Source of the DNA: Latrodectus hesperus
Lineage: Eukaryota; Arthropoda; Arachnida; Araneae; Theridiidae
Direction of reading: 5' to 3'
Length of the DNA: 64,000 nt
Assembly: GCA_037975125.1 (NCBI GenBank)
Contig: CM075860.1
Span: 19,165,093 to 19,229,092 of the forward strand
Position 1 is the first letter of the stretch, and each line of letters starts with the position of its first letter. The notes beneath the pieces are model-generated. The model searched no databases. It saw nothing but the letters and a program-made list of their open reading frames with translations, and was not told where the DNA came from. Of this stretch, positions 15,325 through 27,689 are shown in pieces. Position numbers and translations under genes: made by a program.

Positions 15325-15470
15325 CACAAGTGAAATGATACCTCTGAAGCATTGCAGGCCAAGTATTGGGGGTCTTCTACTTGGTCCTTGCTTCAAAATT
15401 TTGATGACTCCACCCGGCTGCTTCTATCTGACTGGTAGAGCCAACTCAGGGCTAGATACAGGGATACATA
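15325..15470 (+). repeat. diverged interspersed repeat, copy 2
   Basis: The partner of 7640-7860: GATACCTCTGA, a CTTGGTC block and TTTCAAAATTT occur in the same order. A 96-codon frame crosses it but resembles nothing I know. Confidence 0.35.
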
Positions 15471-15604
15471 TTGGTGCAACAAACTTTCACAAATGTATCA
15501 AATATATGATAGAATGTTGTTTTCAAAGGGAAAATGATTTCCTTCCCTGTCAATCGGAATTTCGAACATCAATATCAAAATTAATGCAATTTGTGCTGGG
15601 GTAG

Positions 15605-16230
15605 TTATTTTTCAAAGTCTGCATTCAGTCAAAACAAATACTTGGTGTAAATGATCTGATGATAACTGAGATGATTTGGTAATTAAATATTTTGTGTTTA
15701 GATCTATAGTTCAACAGCTCATGGGTTTTCTGTCGTATTGGAGATCATTCCTCTGCTACTTTAAACCCTGAATTCCGCTAGAATTAGAGTCTATGCATGA
15801 AAAGTGACTGCAGAAGGGCAAATAAATCATCTACGGATTTCTGCAAGAAATCATTAAACCATTAGTAGATCAAATTTGGCTGCAGAAAATATGTAAAACA
15901 TAAGAATTGGTTTCTCCAATGACGTAGAACTATTGACAATTCATTACAGTTATAATCATAATACCAATGTGAGTTATTTAACTATAGTCTATATATATAT
16001 ATGCCAATGTCATATTATAGATGCTTAATATTATAAAAATTCTTGAAAAATCTTATAGCATCAATAGATTTCTGCTTTCATGAAACTTTCAATAAATATT
16101 AAGGTTGTGTACTCGTATCGCAAAAATTTGAATATCACAGATTGCCTTTTAAATCTTATTTGCAGAAATATAATTCATATTATTTAATATATCATAATTA
16201 ATAATTTCATTTAACTATGAAATTATTAAT
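15605..16230. other. AT-rich intergenic DNA, nothing recognised
   Basis: No feature could be supported. Confidence 0.45.
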
Positions 16231-16521
16231 AATAGCGTTTGTTTCCGACCAACTTGTCTAGTGGTCAGCGTGCCTGACTACGGATAAGGAGGTCCTGGGT
16301 TCGAATCTGGGTTCGGACATGGATGTATTTTCTCTCTCTATCTATTCTGTCTTTGTCCTTTCCTGGTGTGAATGGTTGCCTACCCTATAAACGGGCCCCT
16401 ATGGCATGTGTGTACTGAGGAGGTCGGACTCCACACCAAAATATGGTTCAGTTGGAAAAGTGGAGCAGCGCACCCCTTGTTGCCAACCTAGCTGGTACAC
16501 GGCAATGAATGAATAGCGTTT
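16231..16521 (+). mobile_element. tRNA-derived SINE, family A, with 10-bp target-site duplication
   Basis: Family A head with TAGTGGTCAGCGTGCCTGAC and B box GGTTCGAATC, then the body with CCTATAAACGGGCCC and GGTCGGACTCCACACC. Perfect AATAGCGTTT duplications lie at 16231-16240 and 16512-16521. Confidence 0.92.
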
Positions 16522-16624
16522 ATTATATATTTGCTTATTAAATTGGAATTCCACATTTAACTTAATACTCTTCCATTTTTTCTAGCTCTCTACAAGACAG
16601 ATTTATTAACTTTTAAAGCATGAT

Positions 16625-16995
16625 ATTTTAAACAAAAGTGAGGCCGTGGTGGCCAGGTGGATAGGGAGTTCGTTATGGGTAGCGGATGATACTGAGTTCG
16701 AATCTCGATCTACTCGGAGATCCGCCGTGTACGCAATTGGCGGCTGGGACACGTTAAACATGTCGTGGTCACAATGCCCTCCGTATTAATATATTATTTT
16801 TAGAGATGACAGGACAAAGTTGGTGTTTTTCAGCTTGGTCCCTTCTTTTAAATTACGAAGACTCATTTCGGAGATTACAAGGACGCACTCATTGGGTGCC
16901 CCACCATATAAGGTGCCCTCATTCTCGCCCCTTATAGTGCTGAAAGGAGGAAATCCTAGTAGCCGGGAATTGTACAACAACATCTTAAACCAGAG
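16625..16995 (+). mobile_element. tRNA-derived SINE, family D
   Basis: A tRNA-like head (GTGGTGGCCAGGTGGATAGG, B box GAGTTCGAATCTC) is followed by ACACGTTAAACATGTCGTGG and a 3' part with TTTTAAATTACGAAGACTCA and GCTGAAAGGAGGAAA, ending in ACAACAACAT. Imperfect 14-bp flanking repeats (16625-16638 and 16982-16995, three mismatches) look like an old target-site duplication. Two frames of 65 and 83 codons that cross it are incidental. Confidence 0.8.
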
Positions 16996-17028
16996 TAATC
17001 TTATTAGTGTTAGTATTATATATTTACG

Positions 17029-17358
17029 TATTCAAATGCCGCCCAACTTGTCTAGTGGTCAGCGTGCCTGACTGCGGATAAGGAGGTCCTGGGTTCGAAT
17101 CCCGGTTCGGGCATGGATGTACTTTCTCTCTCTATCTATCCTGTCTTTGTCCTTTCCTTGCATGAATGAAATGTGAATGGTTGTCTACCCTATAAACAGG
17201 TACCTTTGGCATGTGTGTAGAGCAAAGTCGTACTTTCACCTTCATGGTGCTCTGATTAAAACGAAAGACGCTCCCAATTGACTTAAATTCGCATAGCCAA
17301 GGCATAGCGAGCTTCGCTTGTCCAAGTGTCATTAGTAACAACAACAACATATTCAAAT
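17029..17358 (+). mobile_element. chimeric SINE: family A head joined to family G tail
   Basis: The head and first body block are family A (TAGTGGTCAGCGTGCCTGAC, GGTTCGAATCCCGG, CCTATAAACAGG). After GGCATGTGTGTAGAG the sequence switches to the family G 3' half: AAGTCGTACTTTCACCTT, GGTGCTCTG, GGCATAGCGAGCTT, then ACAACAACAACA. Duplications TATTCAAAT at 17029-17037 and 17350-17358 bracket the whole chimera, so it inserted as one unit. Confidence 0.85.
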
Positions 17359-17769
17359 TATCAAGTAAACGCTTTTGACAGTTTTCAGTTAAGGTGATAC
17401 CTTTAAATAAACGGTTTATGTCAAAATGATATTTCAAAAGTGCAAAGCGGCTAAAATGTCTATTTCATTATTCCATCCGATTTCAAGTCATGCAAAAACG
17501 CCTATGCTCAGATGTCTGATCTCTAAAACGGGAGTTAGATTAAAAGTTCCACACACGAATTGTGCTTTGAAAAATCCAGGATTTCAATACCAGTAGTGCA
17601 ATTTGCTGAATCCTGGATTCGAAGAATTTAAGATTATCCAAGAAAAAGGATTATTCAAGTTTCTTAGCCATAAAATGAAACTAAAATATCGTGATCGAAA
17701 AATTATCGCAAATGAAAGATTCATGAAAATGAATTCACACAAAACATGTATTTCAAAATTTTAGTTCGT

Positions 17770-17872
17770 GAATGGCAATTAAAATTATGTGTTTATAGGG
17801 ACCAAAAACTAGTTCGTAAAATCGTTAGGGTTCGTAAATTAGAGGTTTGTAAAAACAAGCGCTTTTACTGTA
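17770..17872 (-). mobile_element. possible solo end of a Tigger/pogo-type transposon
   Basis: On the minus strand CAGTAAAAGCGCTTGTTTTT begins right after a TA, followed by ACGAACC and further TTACGAAC repeats. This is the style of Tigger/pogo termini. No matching left end is visible, so this may be a truncated remnant or chance. Confidence 0.35.
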
Positions 17873-20800
17873 CCGAGAAAATCTATTTTCTCTGAAATTA
17901 AAAAGAATTTTAATTTATTGTAACTTAAGAACCGTAAATATACTGTTGAAAACTAACAATTTTTTCATATATCCAAGAAAATTATTGGTTTTATAGCTAT
18001 CGATTATTTTTAAATATGGAGGAAATTTTTGAAAAATATCAAAAATTTCATAAATATTCACAATCGATTTATGAACTTATGAAATATGCTACTTTTTAAA
18101 AAATAAAATGTTTATAAACATTATATATTGTTGTGTGAATAAAAAAGATTATATATTATCTAATATCATCCACATTTGTCTAGTATTAACTATATATAGA
18201 TTATAATCTGTATTTACAGAGCCCCAATCTTTTATTACAAAATCGTACATATATATCGTGCATGTTTAATAATATATATATAATTTTTTTTATAAATTTC
18301 ACTTGTCAAAAACTTTTGAGCTGAGATTTTTCAACATTTAAAACTTTCAAAAGCCATTAAGTGATTTTGCATTTTTCTACAAAATTTTGATTATTCTTTT
18401 TCTGTCTTTTTATGTTTGTGATTATCTTATCATTCTTTATATCTGTAAGAAAAAAATAGCAGCGAAAAAAAAATTCGTTTCCTAATTTAAATTCAGTTAT
18501 TCAATTTAGCAATGAATGGAGAGAATAAACTTGAACGTTATTAAAATTTACTGTAATTTTTCAGTAATTCGAAGCTTATTTTTAAAGTGAAATAAAAGAA
18601 TTCAATAACTAATGTTATAGAATTCAATTTTTTTCCAAAATGTTCTGATTTATAGTTAAAAAAATAAGAGATTATGGTAATTACTTGAAATTTTCTTTTG
18701 CTGATTAAAGGAAGACAATAATATTCGTAAATTTGTTACTTTTTCATTATACCCCCGTCGATAATCCCCATAACATAAAGAAGAAAATCGTAAATAAGTG
18801 TCGTAAATATTTTACTTACATTGCTTATTGCTTAGAAACGTTTGCGTTTTTAGAAAACATTAAAAATACATACATTTTATAAACTCAATTATTACTTGTT
18901 GACAAAACTTATTTAAACGTCAATGTTTATTTTTGGCGACAACAGCTTAGCTATCACATCGATGTTCGATTACGTAATATAATATAATAGTACCTTTTTC
19001 AATGAAATAAAATTTAATATTTCTGTATTTGGCAATGTTTCCCCCTTGGCGACTTGTGATTGTAATACTCCTTTAAACCGACAAATTTATCACTTAGCCA
19101 TCTTTTTGTACCATCTAGCTTTTAGCTTTGTTTAGTATTTAGCGTGTTAAGCTTTGTTTACCACTCTTCAGTAATTTTTTACACACACAAAAAAATTTGA
19201 TTGGAATATTTTTAATTTAAAATAAAATTTTGAGGAGACAGTCATTAAAATAATTATAATATATTATTTTTGCTTTTCGATAAGAAAATACTATTTCTTT
19301 AGGTTCATAAGCAAGGAGGTGATATGATGGAAAAGCATCGTAAATTTTTAATTTTTGTTTATAGCAAAACTAGAGACCATATATAAATACTCTATATGCT
19401 AAAGAGATATGCAACAAATGAATCGAGTTATATGAAAATTAAAATACTCTCATAAGTAAATGTGGATTTCAAGATCTTCAGGAAATTCTAGTTTCTTTTT
19501 AACTTTCATTTGACATTGAAACCTGCGAGTTCAGAAGTCAGAAACGAAATGACAGCTGTTTCTAGCCTTGAAGGGACCATATTCAAAATTCAAGCTCAAC
19601 AATAAAGATCTTTCTTCATCCGACAGCGACAAGACATGCATACAGACTGACGTTAAATAGAATTTTCTCCAGATTTATTTTCCATGACTTCAGGCAATGT
19701 ATGCAGACGACGTCTGCTTACCATTTCCCATTCACAATGTACTTCGAATTCAAAAGAATATTTTTTCGCTCAAAAATAAACTTCATTTTTATGCAAAAAT
19801 TTAAATCCGATGTATATTATCAAAACATTTACGAATTTTTTTATTATTATTAAAATAAAAGAAAACGACTTCCCGAATGTTTTGTATGACAGTGCGGAAT
19901 TTAGAACAATGAGGTGATCAAAATCATTGAATTATTTTGTTAATGGTCTTTTTTTTCAATTTTTCCCCCGTTTTTACATAATGTGGTTTATTTTAAAAAC
20001 ATTTAGAAAACTTTATTGATTTCTTATCAGTAACGAAAATGGATAAATTTCTAAAAATAATAGGCTTATACAGAATTAATATTCCATGAAACAATTTATT
20101 AAATTGAAATTAAATAGTCATCAAAAAATTTAGAAATTAAAAAATAATATTTCCTAATAATAAAGAGAAATAATTCGTTAATAATTTTTCAGGATAAAAA
20201 CAATTTGTTTTTCTACACCAATTAAGTATTAAAATCTTATCTTTTTTCATTATACGATGAAAGCAAACAATATTTTTAAAAGTCATACATACAATTACAA
20301 CAACTGAAATGTGAATTTCTCACAAAATTTTATAAATGTTTTCATTAAAACATCATAAAATAATTGCAAATTACAATTAATATAATGTAATGTTAGATTC
20401 ACAATTTATATATTATTTTATCATAAGTGTGGTGATGATATTCGATGAAACTGCAAGAATGCCTAACTTACTTCTGTAATTGGTGGCTTTCCCATATGCT
20501 ATCTCCAATAGCTGCAGGTCTTTTTTGTTTTCATCATTTTTATTTTTCTTCGATAACTATGTAGACTCAATAAGACATAAAGGAACAACTTTTGTTTAGT
20601 GATCAGTATTAATAATCGTAAAATATTTCGCAGCCCGTTTCACGAGAAAATTCATCGCGTTCATGATTCTTCGGGAGGAAACGTTTTCGATGTGTAACTG
20701 AACAGAAGACTATCAAGTTGACAGGGCATATACAGTTAAAAATCTCTTCGAGTTAAATGTTTTTTCGTTAGCGAGGTTGGAGAAAAGGATGTATACACAG

Positions 20801-23800
20801 GTATTGACCAAGGAACTTGCCACAGTTCAAAATAAGAAGTTGTTAACCGTGTTTAACGATTTCCGACAGTAGGAAGAAATTGTACAAAGAGTATTGAAAA
20901 ATCAGGTATGCGAAAAAAAATCTAAACTGAATAACTTAAAAAGCAATTCAAACTAAATAAATGAGCCATTTTCTTAAATAAATCATAAAACACACATATA
21001 AATCTAAACTGAAAACAATTTGCCATTTAATTTTAGCTTTTTAAAAAACAATCGATTTTATAATCAATGAATATAAAATAAGAAATTACTTTAGGAACAG
21101 ATGAGTTAGGAAAACGAGAATGGGGACTATGTCAAGTAGAAATAAAATTCTCTACAACGATTTTCATTAACTTTTCTGGAAGATTCGGCAGTAAATTCAA
21201 AAATTTTATACACTTAGTCTGTTGTTGAAGTGTTAATGTAAAAATAAAGCAAAAAGTAAAAGTAGCCAAAAAGAATAAAATTGCACCTACTTATGTATAT
21301 TTAATCTAATAAACACACTTATAAAACAATAGGAGACAATAGCCAAATATTATTCAACACTCGTTTGCGCAAAGAAAAAAAATCTTGGTGTAAATCAAAC
21401 CAAAATATTAAGTACAGTTTTTGAAAAAAAAAAAATCCACTGTGAGTCTCTACTTGAGACTTATTGTGCATTTTGGACACCTGTCTAGCGAAAGTGTACG
21501 AAATAAAAAGAACTTGTGACAATCACTGAAAAATAAATCATCTCACAATGATAAAAATAAGTTGAGGAAAATTATTATGAGTATAAAAAATGGAGTAAAT
21601 ATATTCAGAGAAGAGATTAAAAGAAAATAGAATTCTAAACATAACCCCTGAATCTAGTATTAAGAAGTTGGATAAGATACATATATATATACATTAAATT
21701 CTCAAATACAATCAAAGAGAAAACCATGTAACATGGAACTAAAGAAATGGAGAATGTGTATATAATCTTAAATATGCGTTTAAAATTCATAACAATTTTC
21801 AAATCAAGCTTTCTATTACAATTAAAATATATTTCAGCATTCTGAATAACTATGGAATCCGTATTTATTACCAGTTTCAGAAAAATAATTTTAAGAATCC
21901 ATGATAAGAAGGTGCACTGACTGTTCAAAAGCTTTAAATGATTTTAATATGGATTCATCTTGATTTAGTGACAAGATCACAAAAATCAAAAAAAAGTCAC
22001 TTGTAAGATCGTGACCACTCCTAAAGGACATATAGATGAATGTTGTGTTTCTAAACTCGGCGTGTAAATATGATGGGGCTGGTATTTGAGAATTTGCAGG
22101 TTTTCCGCCCGTTTTTGACCCATGAAGACAAACTATTGTCTAAAAAACGTGCTTTAGTAAAACATTATTTTGAATATATCTCAAATAAAACCTTACCAAT
22201 TGCCGTGAACTGAGAAGTTATCTCATAATGTTTATGACAGATATTTTTGAGAGTCAAACAAAGATAGCAAACCATGAGACAAAAACTCCCAATTTTTTTA
22301 TTTAAATTCTGGCATGTTACAAATTGAAAAGAGACTTTTCAAAATTTTGCAGAAATAACCTTGAAGATTAATAAGCTCTTGATGCATAAAATGGCGCTAA
22401 AGTAGTAGAACAAAAGAAAATATTGTCCGAAAGACTATTCCTTTTGGGAAAAAAACTCTAAATTAAATATGTATTTAAATTACTTTTTAAATGTAGATAT
22501 TAACCTCATATTTCATTTAATCGATTTTCGAAAACTTTAGCTGGTGCTTTGACCTCGATGACATTAGATCTGAGCTTGATAAAAATATAAATTCAAAGTA
22601 GAATATTTTTCAGTCTTTCAAAATACTTCTTACAACTTTTGATAACAATTGCTGGTTCAGGAGCGGCATTACTTCTAGAAAGTCAACTTCCGTGCTGAAT
22701 TATGAAAAACTTTTAGTCATCGTTTTGCATTACATAAGCAGACATAATATTTATTTAATTTTAACGCAACCGATTCCCTTCCCAGAATAAAGTAGTAAAC
22801 AAGTTTAAAAATGTAAAGTTTGATCAAAAGAATCTGTATTTATTAAGAAACGTTTGAAATAGTCTATACTTTTCTTCTGAAAATGATGCTTTATTTAACT
22901 TAAAATACTTTGATAAGAGACGTATGTAAGAATGCTAGACAAATATTGTTCATTTGTTGATTATGTCACTAATTTAATTCACTGACATTAAAACAAAATA
23001 TTGTAATATGTAAAGTGTTGTGTGTGTGTTGTAATGTGAAATATAATGTAAATAAACTGTGAATAATAAATGTAAATAAAAAATGTAACATGTAAGAGAT
23101 GAACAAGTAAAACTAGACATGTCAAATGTACTCAAAGTTATTTTAACATATTTGTTAATTGCTATTTCATTCGAAAGAAAATTTGTAATTTTGAACCTTT
23201 AAAAATAGGGAAATGATTAAATGGTATGCTACTTTAATAAAATAGTATGTCAACTATGTATTGAAGCAGATAATATGCAAAATCAAACCAATACAACCTC
23301 CAACACCGTTTCCTTTTTCTGAATTGAAAACATCTTCTTTTGCAAAATCTACTACATTAAAACTATTAAATTACTTCCTTCAAAATAAAATTAAATTTAA
23401 GTTATTTTTTATTTTTCATTGATCTTTTAAGAAGATTACATTAACCCTGTACACTGATAATTTGTCACAATGGGGATAATGAAAATAATTTTTCGATTCT
23501 AGAAGAATTATTTTCAATGTGCCAGGCATTAATCCTAATTTTTTTAAATCAGAAATTTATATAAAATTAAAAACATTTTTTTACCCAAAACTATACTTGT
23601 AACTCTACGAAACAAATAATTTCATCTATAATACTACAACTAGTTTTAATTTATATTTGTATTGAAGTAAAAATATCATTTTAGAATGTTTCTAAGCTTT
23701 GAAATACACACTTTTATTTTTATACAAGACACAAAATATTTCTTCCAAGATTCAGATTTTATTAACAATTTTATTAATAAAATTTCGGTATAAGCATTTT

Positions 23801-24950
23801 TATTAAATTTATAAATGAATATCTACGAACAAGTGAAATTGCATCATTTGAAAATAAAAATCATCAAATATAAGAAAAATGCCATTAAAAAACAACTTTT
23901 TTAATTTTCAATATTATTATCAGCTTTTCTAACATATATTACAAAAGTATGTTTTATTTACAGCTTTTAAAACAGTATCTAATTTTTCAATATTTAAAAT
24001 AAGATAAATCATAAATTAAATATATTTTTGCAATATATGAAAGTAATACTGATTTTCAATAAATTATTAACTTCAACTAATACAATAATAGGTAAAAATT
24101 AACTATTTTTTCAATTAAACTTCACAAATGAATTCGTTATTTATAATTTTTGAATAATTATTTTATGAGTATCATCAATTATTTTTAAAATTGTCTAGTA
24201 AACTTTTAAATTGTCATTATTAAAAGTAACAGAAAATTCTCAAATATATTTTAATAATGGGAAGTAAGCAAATGCTTAAGAACAAAGTTAGATAAATAAA
24301 TAACCGCTGAGTTAAACAAAGACATGTAAATAGAGGAATTAGTAATAGTTTAAGTATAATGCTAAAAAATTATATTATCTTAAAGGGATATTTTATGCAT
24401 GTATGTATATTTAAACTAAAAATACTATTGTTTCCTTTAGAATTTTTAATTACTTTTTTTATTATTGACTGCTATTTTGAACTATCAGTTTTCATGATAT
24501 TATGCAAAATATTTTTCTAATGAAATAATAAAATTGTTTTTAAACAAGATAGCAATATATTAACTTGGAATAAATTTTGAATGTATCATTAACTTTTATG
24601 CTTAGAATTTTTTAAACATCATTTTATTTATTAAAGTAATTTATATTTAAAGAAATCGAGGATTTTGGTTAGGTTATAAATCATGTTGTGTTCTTTTACT
24701 TAAATGACTTCTATATATCTAAATTTAAATCATTCCCTACACAAAGAAGTCAAAAAGAGTTTAATGATGTTTATAAAAACTATAATGAAAACTTTCTTCA
24801 AGAGCTCTATCGCTGCTCAAGTACAACAATTATATACCACAACTGTCGTATTACTGATATATTCTATAACTAAAAAATAAATAAATAGCAAAGCAGATTA
24901 AATTTTTTTATACGATTCAATCTTTAAGATTCAGTTTTTGAGCTAGAGAA
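17873..24950. other. long AT-rich stretch without recognisable genes
   Basis: About 7 kb of AT-rich DNA. A G+C-richer patch at 20630-20895 ends in AATCAG followed by GTATGCG, which could be a non-coding exon with a donor site, but no frame supports it. No mobile element was recognised. Confidence 0.45.
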
Positions 24951-24989
24951 CTAAACTGCATTAACTTTGAGAGAACTTCGACTGCTGCT

Positions 24990-25373
24990 CTTTTTGGAGT
25001 AGTGGAAGTTTGTCCAATAATTGGTGTAAGATTGTTATGCCTCAAATATGGGACTTACCATTAACGAAGATAAAACAAAATTTATGAAAGTCTCGTCTTC
25101 GACTGTGAGCTACAATACTCCCTTTTACGTAGACGGTCATGTCCTTGAAAAGGTATGCGAGTTCATATACCTCGGAACAATTATTAATGATAAAAACAAG
25201 CTGAAATCTGAAATCACCAACAGAATGAGATCAGATAATAAATGCTTTTTTTGGGCTGAAAAATAACTATGATCTAAACTTATTAGCATAAAAACAAAAC
25301 TGCAGAATTTACAATATACTCATACTAGCCGTGCTGTTACATGCAAGCGAAACCTGGACGTTTTATGTCGATA
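24990..25373 (+). pseudogene. non-LTR retrotransposon relic 1, reverse transcriptase C-terminal part (5' piece)
   Basis: The frame from 25048 reads MGLTINEDKTKFMKV, then CEFIYLGTIINDKNKLKSEI and NRMRSDNKCFF, which is the palm-to-thumb segment that follows the catalytic motif in LINE reverse transcriptases. The frame then breaks, and HASETWTFYVDI follows up to the TA where a Tigger element is inserted. The upstream part with the catalytic motif is missing or unrecognisable. The ORF resumes beyond the insertion at 27170. Confidence 0.75.
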
Positions 25374-27169
25374 TACAGGTAACCCTCCTATAACACGGTA
25401 TCTTATAACATGGTTTCGCTATAACATGATATGATTCGTAAATTGCGGGAAAATTCCTACAACACGTCATCCTATAACACGGTTTTGTTCCAATGTTTAC
25501 AACCTAAAAATTTACTACCATCTTAAAGAACAAGGAGAATGCACTGCCAACCAAGATTTTGTGGCGAGTAAAGGTTGGTTTGAAAAATTCAAAAAGCGTT
25601 TTGCAATTCATAGCATAAGAATCCATAAAAGAGTCTGCGTCGGCTGATCATGAAGCCGTTAGGACGTATCCAGAGAAAATTCTAAATATTATAGCCGAGC
25701 AAGGATACACAGCAGATCAGGTTTTCAATGCCGATTAAACTGGACTTTGGTGGAAAAAATGCCCAGTAAAACCTTTATCTCGAAAAAAGAAAAAACTGCA
25801 CCCGGATTTAAGGTGTCCAAAGATCGTCTAACGCTCCTTTTGTGCAGTAATGCATCGGGGGGACTTCATGACAAAACCCTTGCTAGTTTATAGATCTTTG
25901 AGTCCTCATGAGCTAAAAGACGTAAATAAAAACACTTTGCCGGTATTCTGTAAATCAAAACCAAAAGCTTGGGTAACAGGAAATTTATTTAATGATTGGT
26001 TTTCAAATTGTTTTGTGCGTTGAGCAAAAAAGCGTTGAGCGTTATTTAAGGCAGAAAATTTTGAGCTTTAAGGTGCTTTTACTTTTAGATAACGCTCCAT
26101 GCCACCCACAAGATTTGACTCATCCCAACGTCAGAATAGTGTTCCTACCACCTAACACTACTTCGTTGCTCCAACCATTGAATCAAGGTATTATTTATAC
26201 CTTTAAAACGTATTATATAAGAAGATCCTTAGAGTGGATTTTAGACACAACCGATTCGGAATCAATTAGCGTAATGGAAGCTTGGAAGAAATTTTCAATC
26301 AAGCACTATATCGAAATCATATCTTTGTCGCTGAAAGAAATAAAAACATCAACCTTAAATGCGTGTTGGAAGAAGATATGGCCCTCTTCAGTTGAAACAG
26401 AAAACATACGTGAAACATCAGAAAACTAAATTGATGTCATATTAAAAGTCGCTAAATCAATCGGAGGCAAAGGTTATGTGGATATGGCTACTGAAGACAT
26501 TCAAGAATTATTAGTGGAAGAAGAAGTTGACGAAGCGGATTTGATGGAAATGGGATCCCTGGATGCAAATCAAATAGATTTTGAGGACGTAGCTCTGATG
26601 AAGATTGTGCAGTTAAGAATTTAACATTAAAAGAATTACAAGAAGGCCTATGCTTAGCGGAAAATCTCGAGTCATTTTTCTTGAAAACAGACCCTTCCAC
26701 GGAAAGAAGTCGAAAATTCAAAAGGGAGCTGCAAAACTGTTTAACTCCATACTGCGAAATTTACAATGACCTAGTAAGAACTAGTCAGCAAAGTTCGATT
26801 ACAGATTTTCTTAAGAGGGGAAAACATACAAAAACTTTAAATAGAGAAAAAAGTTTTGAAAGTGAAGGCGATATCGTTCCACCCAAAAAACGTTCTCGGT
26901 TGATTGTACTGAGCAGTGACGACGAATAAATTCATTAAATTAGGGTTGCGTTAGATTAAAATATTTTTTTCTTACTTTGAGTTGGATATACATTTATTAT
27001 TTAATAAAAATTAAGTTGTTTATGTCGAATTAAAAAAATATTTGTTTTTAATAAGTTTTTGGAACGTAACCCCTTTTTTGTACTAGTTCTGGGTCTCATA
27101 CAACACGATTTCACACAACACGGCATTTTCTAGGAACCTAACAACCGTGTTATAGGAGGGTTACCTGTA
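25374..27169 (+). mobile_element. Tigger/pogo-type DNA transposon with intact terminal repeats and TA duplication
   Basis: The element spans 25376-27167 (1,792 bp). Its left end CAGGTAACCCTCCTATAACA and right end TGTTATAGGAGGGTTACCTG are perfect inverted repeats over at least 20 bp, with further TATAACACGG repeats just inside both ends. TA flanks it at 25374-25375 and 27168-27169. It sits inside the reverse transcriptase relic, so it is younger than that LINE. Confidence 0.93.
25505..26929 (+). pseudogene. Tigger/pogo transposase (CENP-B-like DNA binding plus DDE_1 domain), inactivated
   Basis: The order of motifs follows Tigger transposases. A helix-turn-helix segment (SKGWFEKFKKRF, near 25565) comes first, then VFNAD, whose next codon is TAA where the family has glutamate. 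TAPGFKVSKDRLTLLLCSNA follows, then LLLLDNAPCHP with the second catalytic aspartate, and FLPPNTTSLLQPLNQG, where the third catalytic aspartate is replaced by asparagine. The spacing between the second and third positions is 30 residues. The C-terminal tail includes SSITDFLKRGKHTK and ends SSDDE at 26929. Several frameshifts and stops break it. In life it would have cut and pasted the surrounding element; this copy cannot. Confidence 0.88.
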
Positions 27170-27560
27170 CAATAAACCCTGGAAACCTTTGAAAGGAAGG
27201 TATTAAGAACTATCTATACAGGAACAGGGTTGCTGGTGAACCAGATATAATTTTGAATTGTATAGACTGTATAACCAGCCCCAGATTACCCAGGTTATCA
27301 GAAACAACAAGTTAACATGGCTTGGCCATGTCTATAGAAGGCTGGAAAACAACCCCACTAGAATATCAACGCTTAAGAACCCCAAAGGAACTCGTGCCCG
27401 AGGAAGACCACCAACATGATGACACTGAAAATGACTTCAAGATACTGAAAGTTAGGAACAGGCAAAGTGTCGCTCTGGACAGACTATGCTGGAAAAGGCG
27501 TGCTGTAGAGGCAGCTAAGACCTGTAATAGGTTGTTACGCTCTTAAAGAAGAAGAAGATT
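27170..27560 (+). pseudogene. non-LTR retrotransposon relic 1, C-terminal part (3' piece)
   Basis: Right after the Tigger insertion the LINE frame resumes with LETFERKVLRTIY, then ITQVIRNNKLTWLGHVYRR, RARGRPP and, in another frame, the terminal KRRAVEAAKTCNRLLRS and stop at 27546. These motifs (a FERKVLR block, WLGHV, GRP) are the usual C-terminus of LINE reverse transcriptases. A short AAG repeat after the stop may be the 3' tail. Frameshifts separate the blocks. Confidence 0.78.
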
Positions 27561-27689
27561 GTTTTATCATTGGAAACACCACTTTGCAAATAATAATTTA
27601 ATATAATTGTTTATTTTTATATAAATTTTAAAACACGTACAGTTAACTATTAATACACAAAAAAATTTTTATATACAAGATTTTTACGC

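Noticed and set aside
16900..17071. 83-codon plus-strand frame
   Set aside because: Spans the 3' part of one SINE and the head of the next.
20630..20895. Possible non-coding exon with a GTATGCG donor
   Set aside because: No frame, weak donor, no acceptor partner.
25992..26429. 145-codon frame as a domesticated transposase
   Set aside because: It sits inside a Tigger with intact ends, has lost the third catalytic Asp, and the surrounding coding region has stops and frameshifts.
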